Positions 57,901 through 64,000 of a stretch of 64,000 bases of DNA are shown in pieces. The stretch is from Micropterus salmoides. Its lineage: Eukaryota; Chordata; Actinopteri; Centrarchiformes; Centrarchidae. The position numbers were made by a program, and so were the translations under genes. Below the pieces are notes generated by a model that ran no database searches, was not told where the DNA came from, and worked only from the letters and a program-made list of their open reading frames with translations. The stretch is taken from NCBI RefSeq assembly GCF_014851395.1, contig NW_024041150.1:42035437-42099436 (forward strand). The letters run 5' to 3'. Within the stretch, counting starts at the first letter, position 1, and each line of letters starts with the position of its first letter.

Positions 57901-60900
57901 ATTCCTGGTGAGGGGTTGAACAAAGAATTGAATAACAACCAACCGTTGTCTTTGAAGAATTTGTTTAACAAAAGAGAATAAACAGAGAAGTACTAAAACA
58001 CATATACAGCTGGTCCAGAGACCTGCCGCCTAGGGCAGCATCGGGCGTCTGGCCCCGAGCAAAGGGATGCATAATCATTTACACAGTCTAAGTTTCTATG
58101 TTTTGGGGAACAGAGATCCTGTCCCGGACTTGAAAGCACATTCAAGCAGAGGAGAGGAACAACAAGAGAGGAAAAGCACCAAAACAATCTCACAGCTCTG
58201 CCCTACACCCTAGTAAATGTGGACAGACCAACATAAGGAATATAGGAGAGGAAAGGTTAAGGATTAAAAACACAATACATATCTATAACATTAATAGTAA
58301 TAATAATGATAATGTTAAAAGATCATACATAAAAGATTAAGTAAGAGGACACAATTTTCTGCCATAACATACATCACAGTAATAGGAACTAAGCGGTTGC
58401 GGTCCATCAGGATGTTACAGCACAAAATAAATGTGCTTAGTATAGAAAACACGCAGCAAACGGTGATCTTTAAATATCCCTCAGAATCTTCCACTGAATA
58501 TTCACCACATGAAGCTTGTAGCCTACAAGTTACAATAGCACAGTTATAGAACTTATGGTCTTCTGCCCAGACATGCTTAGCCTCTTATGTGATCGCTTTT
58601 GGTTATGATCATCCAGTGTTCAGGAAAGGCAATATTTGGTGCTGAAGTTACGTGTCTCCTTCTACAGCTCACGCAGCTGTGGAAAGACGACGTGCCACAG
58701 TCCTTTTTATGCCGTGGGGGGCTGTGATGGGTGCGCTACTCGGCTGACCTGTAGACTCATGAGCTCAGCCAATGGCGGCTCTGCCTTTAGGTCTGACCCA
58801 AGATTTCTCACCTGTCCTGTAAAAACAGGATTTTGTTGCCTGTTTCTTTGCCTTTGAGGTTTGAGAACGATAGGTCAGGCTTTTTGGAGTACAACAGTAC
58901 CTGTAGTCAGGCCTGTGAGTTACCCAAAGCACCATTCCTTCGTTCTGTCGAACTGTTCTAACAAGAGTTTTCTAAATACTTCACATGTTGTCCACTGTGT
59001 GTGAACTTATCGTTTGAATCATTAACATGCTTGCGCATAAACACAGCACAACCCACCTCTGGTTTGAGTTCTAATTGTGTGCCAGTTTCCCGCAACAACA
59101 CATTAAAGGCCAACACCTGAAGGAGAACACCTTTTGGTCCCTTTTATGTTTCTGTCGTCCCCCTAGTGCCTGTACGTTTCTCTATTAGGTCATCCTTCAC
59201 CTAGAACAACTGATCTATCTATTATATTTAGACTCCAATGCTTCGTCATATTGGAATCAATCACTATCCACTAGTTGTAGTCTAATCTGTGGAGCCAGTG
59301 AGTTCTTGTAGGACTCAATCTTGTACGATTTCCAGAGAACACTGATATCGGCTTGCCTGACGCCTGAGTTGCTGTCTCTAATTAATCAGTCTACTTTTGT
59401 CTCCCTGAGAAGGTCAAGTACATATGAGAAATACCTAAAGCTAGAATGTCAGAAAACACTTGGGGTCAGCTAAATGACTCTAAGCTAGACCTGTCTTACC
59501 TTTCCCTGTTACATCAAAAAGGCCCTTTTGAAATATCTCAACAAACACTAACATATAAACTAAATATTTGATTAATATTTGGTAGATTTCTATTCATCAG
59601 ACATGATTAAGCATGAGTTATCGTGGATTAAAAAATAAGCTCATTAAAAATATGGTCATGATTTTAAAGCTCCTCAAGGCCCCTTTGGCTTCTCTCAGTT
59701 CTCCACCCGTCTTCTTTTCTTTCTTTCTCTCTGGGTTACATGTTTGCCTTTGATTTTAGCAAATAGTCAAAGTGAAAATGTGAATAACACAGACTCACTG
59801 TTCAGAGCATCAGTGGCTATTTTTGACCTGTTAACCCTTCATTACACCCTTTAAACCAACAATGTGATCTTACCAGTGACAGTGATGTTTATGGTGTTAC
59901 TGGTTGCTCCCTCTCTGGACTCACACCAGTAAATTCCACTGTCCCATGGGACTGTCGGACTGATGTTACAAGAAGAACCAACTGGTTCTCCCCAGCCAGC
60001 TCCACACTGAGTCCTGGTTTCTGTGGTTGTGTTCCTCCTCAGCGTCCATCCAGCAGAGCTGTCATCCTCCTCACAGCTCAGAGAGACAGACTTCAAGGTG
60101 AAAAACTGAGAGCTGCTGGGACTCACAGTCAGAGAGGCTGGAGGAAGAGACAGAAAGATGTGGTTAGAGAGATCATTTGTATTCATTTTCTACATTCCTC
60201 ATATTCCGACATTCTCACTTCTTCACTGCTGAGCTGATCTCTGTGTTTCAGGTGCTGAGTTTCTGAGCTGAAATATGAATCAAACTCAGATCTGAGCTGA
60301 TAGGCTCACTCTTAAAGTCAGTGTTAAATAAACAGCAGAAGAACTGGCTACATGTGTCTTACTTGTGGCCATCAAAACTTCATTCAGTGTTTTATTGTAT
60401 TTGTAAAGTGTCTGTTTCCCTCCCCAAACACTGTCCTAAACACTTACTGTTCTATCAGGGAGTGAATAACTTTTCAGCTGTGACCAAACGGGAAGCTTCC
60501 GGTCTACAATATGAAGCCGAGGAAGTCCCTGAAACCTGGATCCATTAGAAATAATGGTAAAATGAGGCTGCTTCTCAGCTGATTTATTACCTCAGTAAAC
60601 ACTTGATGAGTTTATGGTCTCAATCGCTAGTCTTCTATACAAAATGATGTTCATTTAGTAAATGGTCCCATTTATTTTAAGATAGACCACAAAGCAGAGT
60701 ATGTTTCAGGGTGGGATTATCTATGAATGACAAGTCGTTACCATGGCGACCTGTCAATCAGGCTAGAGCCGACTCGTACCCTCGGCACTGTGAAAATTTA
60801 ACCAGCGCCGTTTAAAAAGCTTATTAGGAGTTGGCTGTTCACTTTCTCTGGTGAGTACATTTAGTTTTAAGAATGTTGTTCGCTAGACAAACTTATCAGC

Positions 60901-63282
60901 CCTGTTAAAATGACAGTTAACGTGAGTTACAGTTGCACCTAGCTAGGCAAGCTAGCTAGCTCCGTACACGGCCATTAGCTCTGCCATATGGTCACTTCCG
61001 GGCACTTCCTGGTTGCAAAAACTCGACATGGCTGCGCCCTATCGGCCAAACTCGAGGCTTCAAAACGGCAGTCTACAAACCAACAGGTGACGTCACCATG
61101 ACTACGTCCATTTCTTATATACAGTCTATGGCTGTGACAGAAGAAGTTCCCCTTCGAGGGAACTCGAACTGCGTCGGTTACGACACTATGGGAACGCCTC
61201 TAGGCGTAGCAGGTCTGAACGTGAATGCAATCACTCCAATCCTATTGGTTTGTTGCTAGAACGGTAAGGTGTGACGGAATAACCGGAGGAGTATAAAGCA
61301 CAGCTGGGGCGCGGTCATGGGCGGCCGCTTTGCAAGGGGATCCTGGCAGGTGCATCAGTCCGAGTGGCATATCAACTGTCTCGAGATGTTGGCGGTGTTC
61401 CAGGCTCTAAGGAGTTTCCTGCCCGATCTCCAAGGCCACCACGTCCTGGTTCGTTCCGACAACACAGCGGTGGTGGCCGAATCACCAGGGCGGTCTGCGC
61501 TCGCGCCCTCTGTACAGACTGGCACGTCAGATCCTCCTGTGGTCCCAGCAGAAGTTACTATCGCTCAGGGCGATGTATCTCCCGGGGACACAGAATCAGG
61601 GAGCAGACCTGCTGTCGAGGCAGGGGCTGAGGCCCGGGGAATGGAGACTTCACCGAAGTGGTGGAGCTCTTGTGCGGAGAGTTCGGCCCCATAGACGTGG
61701 ATCTGTTTGCGTCTCAAGAGACTATGCACTGCCCGCTATGGTTTTCTCTCTTTCCTCCAGCCCCGTTGGGTCTGGACGCCATGGTACATTCGTGGCCGAG
61801 GCTACGTCTGTTCCTTTTCCCCCAGTCGCTCTGCTCCCGGGGGTTCTGGAGCAATGCTGACCTATTGCTCGTAGCCCCGTTCTGGCCGGGTGTGGTTCTC
61901 GGACATCATGTCGCTCCTGGTCAGCCCGCCATGGCAGGTCTCTCTGAGGAGAGACCTTCTGTTCCAGGCGCAGGGCCGGGTTCTTCACCCTTGCCCCGCC
62001 GTATGGTGGCTGTGGGTCTGGCCCCTGAGGGGGCACAGTACCTAGAGGCGGGTCTAACAGCCGGAGCAGTCAAGACCCTCCTCAGCTCCAGGGCCCCGTC
62101 CACACGGATCCTCCATGGTGCCCGGAGGATGAGACCTCTGTCCAAGGTTCCCACTTGGAATCTGGCGTTGGTTCTTGGGGCGTTGGCTGAGGCCCCCTTC
62201 GAACCCATTGAGTCAGCTGAGGCTAAGCACTTGACCCTCAAGATGGCCTTTCTCCTTGCTATCACCTCCCTGAGGAGGGTGAGCGCTTTCGGTTTCCCTG
62301 CAAAGCCTGGAGTTTGCCCCGGGGAATATTAGGGCTATCCTGCACCCTCGTCCAGGATACATCCCTAGAGTACCTTCTTGTGCAGCAGGGTCCACAGTGC
62401 TGCAGGCATTTCATCCTCCACCTCATGTGACAGCAGAGGACGGGAGACTTCATCTGCTCTGCCCTGTCAGAGCACTGAGTATTTACACTCTGAAGTCCTC
62501 CCGTTGGAGGAAGGCTGACCAGCTGCTAGTGTATTTTGGGTCCCCCAGGGCCGGGCTCCCTGCACCCAAACATAATATTAGCAACTGGATTGTTCAGACT
62601 ATTTCCCTGGCCTATCAGGTGCGCGGTTTGCCTTCACCTGTGGCTGTGAGGGCTCATTCTACCAGAGGCATGGCGGCCTCTCGAGCCCTCCTTTCCGGGG
62701 CCTCTTTGCATGATGTTTGTTTAGCGGCTGGCTGGGCCACTCCTCACATATTCATTCGGTTTTACAGTCTTGACCTTCCTTCGGCACCTGGCACTCGTGC
62801 GCTCTCCTCTTAGTCGTGCCACTTTATTGCACACTGGGGGAGGCGGGGTTTTCGGCACGGTTTAGTGGGTATCTCGTTCCCATAGTGTCGTAACCGACGC
62901 AGTTCGAGTTCCCTCGAAGGGGAACGTCTCGGGTTACTATATAACCCTGGTTCCCCGAGAATGGGAATGAGACACTGCGTCGGCCCGCCGCACCTCTCTC
63001 CCCGCCTGAAGTGCCTGCTTCATAGTTTAATTAGTTGATGAGTGTGTACAGGTGTGCTTTATACTCCTCCGGTTATTCCGTCACACCATACCGTTCTAGC
63101 AACAAACCAATAGGATTGGAGTGATTTCATTCACGTTCAGACCTGCTACGCCTAGAGGCGTTCCCATAGTGTCGTAACCGACGCAGTGTCTCGTTCCCCT
63201 TCTCGGGGAACCAGGGTTACATACGTAACCCGAGACGTTTTCTCACCTTGGTTTGTTGTGCAGCTCAGCAGTGAGGTCCGAA
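54984..63282 (-). CDS. Gene E: two-Ig-domain Fc-receptor-like membrane protein; first exon beyond the right edge
   Basis: Exons visible (minus): 63282-63247 (second signal exon, [11 protein letters not shown]), 60137-59874 (Ig1), 55710-55465 (Ig2), 55395-55222 (stem/TM), 55099-54984 (tail). With the usual 31-nt first exon the product would be about 288 aa. The last 100 bases of the window match sequence that lies just upstream of exon 1 in genes C and D, so exon 1 should start shortly after base 64000. The stem is long and proline-rich ([15 protein letters not shown]); the membrane segment resembles gene A ([18 protein letters not shown]). The tail has [19 protein letters not shown]. The donor of the Ig-stem/TM exon is gtgaca rather than gtaaca. 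Introns hold a DIRS element, a short element with an 8-bp duplication, a Tc1 element and an LTR, yet every exon is open. Confidence 0.8.
56616..57880 (+). mobile_element. Degenerate Tc1-like transposon in the Ig1-Ig2 intron of gene E
   Basis: The inverted ends are of the same family as at 16250, with TA at 56614-56615 and 57881-57882. The transposase is broken into pieces: the HTH part ([20 protein letters not shown]) at 56985-57219 and the catalytic part near 57489-57743, where the expected QHDNDPKHT reads QHNEPKHT, so the second catalytic Asp is gone. It is dead as a source of transposase. Confidence 0.85.
57886..58290 (-). mobile_element. LTR-like segment, same family as 52716, in the gene E intron
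   Basis: Inverted copy of 52716-53097 (starts tgttgtggaaattatattcc, ends catatctataaca on the plus strand; 405 bp). It begins four bases after the TA duplication of the Tc1 element at 56616-57880. Confidence 0.6.
58291..59870. other. Gene E Ig1-Ig2 intron sequence
   Basis: 59030-59110 and 59690-59860 align with the corresponding intron of gene C (about 21420-21550 and 18765-19840 without the hAT element). The middle has no recognised feature; the short frame at 58636-58857 shows no family motif. Confidence 0.45.
60485..61130. mobile_element. Nonautonomous DNA element with 8-bp duplication GCTGTGAC
   Basis: GCTGTGAC flanks it at 60477-60484 and 61131-61138; the uninterrupted sequence cttttcagctgtgacagaag is present in genes C and D. 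The 646-bp element starts caaacgggaagcttccggtc and ends tcttatatacagtctatg, an end common in fish repeats. No transposase. Confidence 0.75.
61148..63238 (+). mobile_element. DIRS-type tyrosine-recombinase retrotransposon, internally deleted
   Basis: Left inverted repeat 61149-61297 (ccccttcgagggaactcgaa to ggaggagtataaagcac) is mirrored at about 63056-63188, and its outer 47 bp recur inverted at about 62877-62924 as the internal complementary region, the layout of DIRS1-like elements. Coding remnants (plus): RNase H part ([29 protein letters not shown]), bridge ([35 protein letters not shown]), then the tyrosine recombinase with its C-terminal [20 protein letters not shown] and [10 protein letters not shown]. 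Gag and most of the reverse transcriptase are missing and the frame is broken. No target duplication is seen, as expected for this class. Confidence 0.85.
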
Positions 63283-64000
63283 CTAAAGAGAAATCACATT
63301 CAGGTTGGTTTGTGGTTTTACATGCAACAAGAAATCTGTAATTTCTACAAAACAAACAAACAGCCACACATTGATATTAGATTTGGAAATAACTCATTTA
63401 AGGACACATTCAATGGTTTTTGTAGGTAAATTTCCCCAAACAGAGCAGCAATAAGTAAAGACAGAGGAGCTGTGCAGATAAGTGAGCAAATGAATCTGCT
63501 CAATGCATGCAGACATGCAGGCACCAAAGGGTTAAATAAACACTAAAAAGGCTCTGCAGTTGCTTTGATTGCATCGTGTTTCAAGCTTAGTTTTTGTTTG
63601 GTATGTATTTTTGTCAGTCAAGGTAAATGTGCCCCATACATGTAACTGATGGAGTAAAACACTACTTCACGTGACTGAAGACAGATTGAATGACAGGTTG
63701 GTCTTTTGACAAATTTATTATTTTCTTTTGTTGCACCTTTTTGTTTAAAACTAGAAAACTTTTGTACATGCTTTCACACTCCTTGTATTTAATAATATGT
63801 TGTAAGAATTCAGATATTACACATTACAACAATTGAACATGATAAAAACTTTCAGCAATGTATGTTTTTTGTTCTTTGCTGCCATTTTACAAAATAGTGA
63901 TCACTAAAATTCTTGCTGTCTTGTCGTAGCTAATATGTATATGTATTTGTTGATGCTGTTTGTCTTTTTAGTCATATTGTTCACTCGATAACTCAATGCT

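Overview
The window is nuclear DNA of a ray-finned fish, probably a percomorph. This follows from the spliced genes with GT-AG introns and from the teleost-style repeats: Tc1/mariner, Gypsy, BEL/Pao, DIRS, L2/Rex-like LINEs, tRNA-derived SINEs, hAT-like and Harbinger-like elements. There is no prokaryotic or viral gene organisation. The species cannot be named from sequence alone.

The main content is a tandem array on the minus strand of small immunoglobulin-superfamily receptor genes of the teleost Fc-receptor-like type. The basic unit is a split signal-peptide exon pair (31 nt + 36 nt), Ig domain 1 (261-264 nt), Ig domain 2 (246 nt), a proline-rich stem plus transmembrane exon, and a short acidic tail exon ending in ...EHHF-stop or a variant. 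Every internal junction is phase 1, so domains can be shuffled in frame. From right to left I see: gene E (63282 to 54984; exon 1 lies beyond the right edge; ordinary two-domain membrane receptor), gene D (48349 to 45981; complete and compact; its stem exon has lost the transmembrane segment in frame, so it is predicted to be soluble), gene C (26765 to 17859; nine exons; predicted four-Ig-domain receptor made by an in-frame fusion of two units through a hybrid exon), pseudogene B (12057 to 10043), a broken fragment (7912 to 7705) and gene A (7304 to 2032; complete, 281 aa). An orphan relic of the signal exon at 39838-39867 marks another decayed unit. The left edge resembles the 5' flank of a further unit, so the array probably continues beyond the window.

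Between and inside the receptor genes lie many mobile elements. They include two solo LTRs of one family, both with 5-bp target duplications (966-1604 and 44953-45615); a deleted Gypsy copy inside a hAT element (22261-24321) whose empty sister copy (18798-19682) sits in the other half of gene C; a Tc1 element inside a LINE (16250-17419 within about 15246-17800); an intact Tc1-like element with a 350-aa transposase of DD38E spacing (32911-34536); an apparently inverted BEL/Pao LTR pair (49.3-53.7 kb); and a DIRS-type tyrosine-recombinase retrotransposon (about 61148-63238) that ends 8 bp past an exon of gene E.

Two other coding loci lie in the middle, both on the minus strand: a five-exon gene with an open 285-aa reading frame (32683 to 31447) resembling fish proteins annotated as C14orf93-like, and a partial gene (39361 to about 37639) whose first exon looks like the N-terminal exon of teleost C2H2 zinc-finger proteins.

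The observations most worth following are the four-domain fusion receptor, the soluble paralog that also lost its tail tyrosine, and the shared or unshared transposon insertions that date these events.
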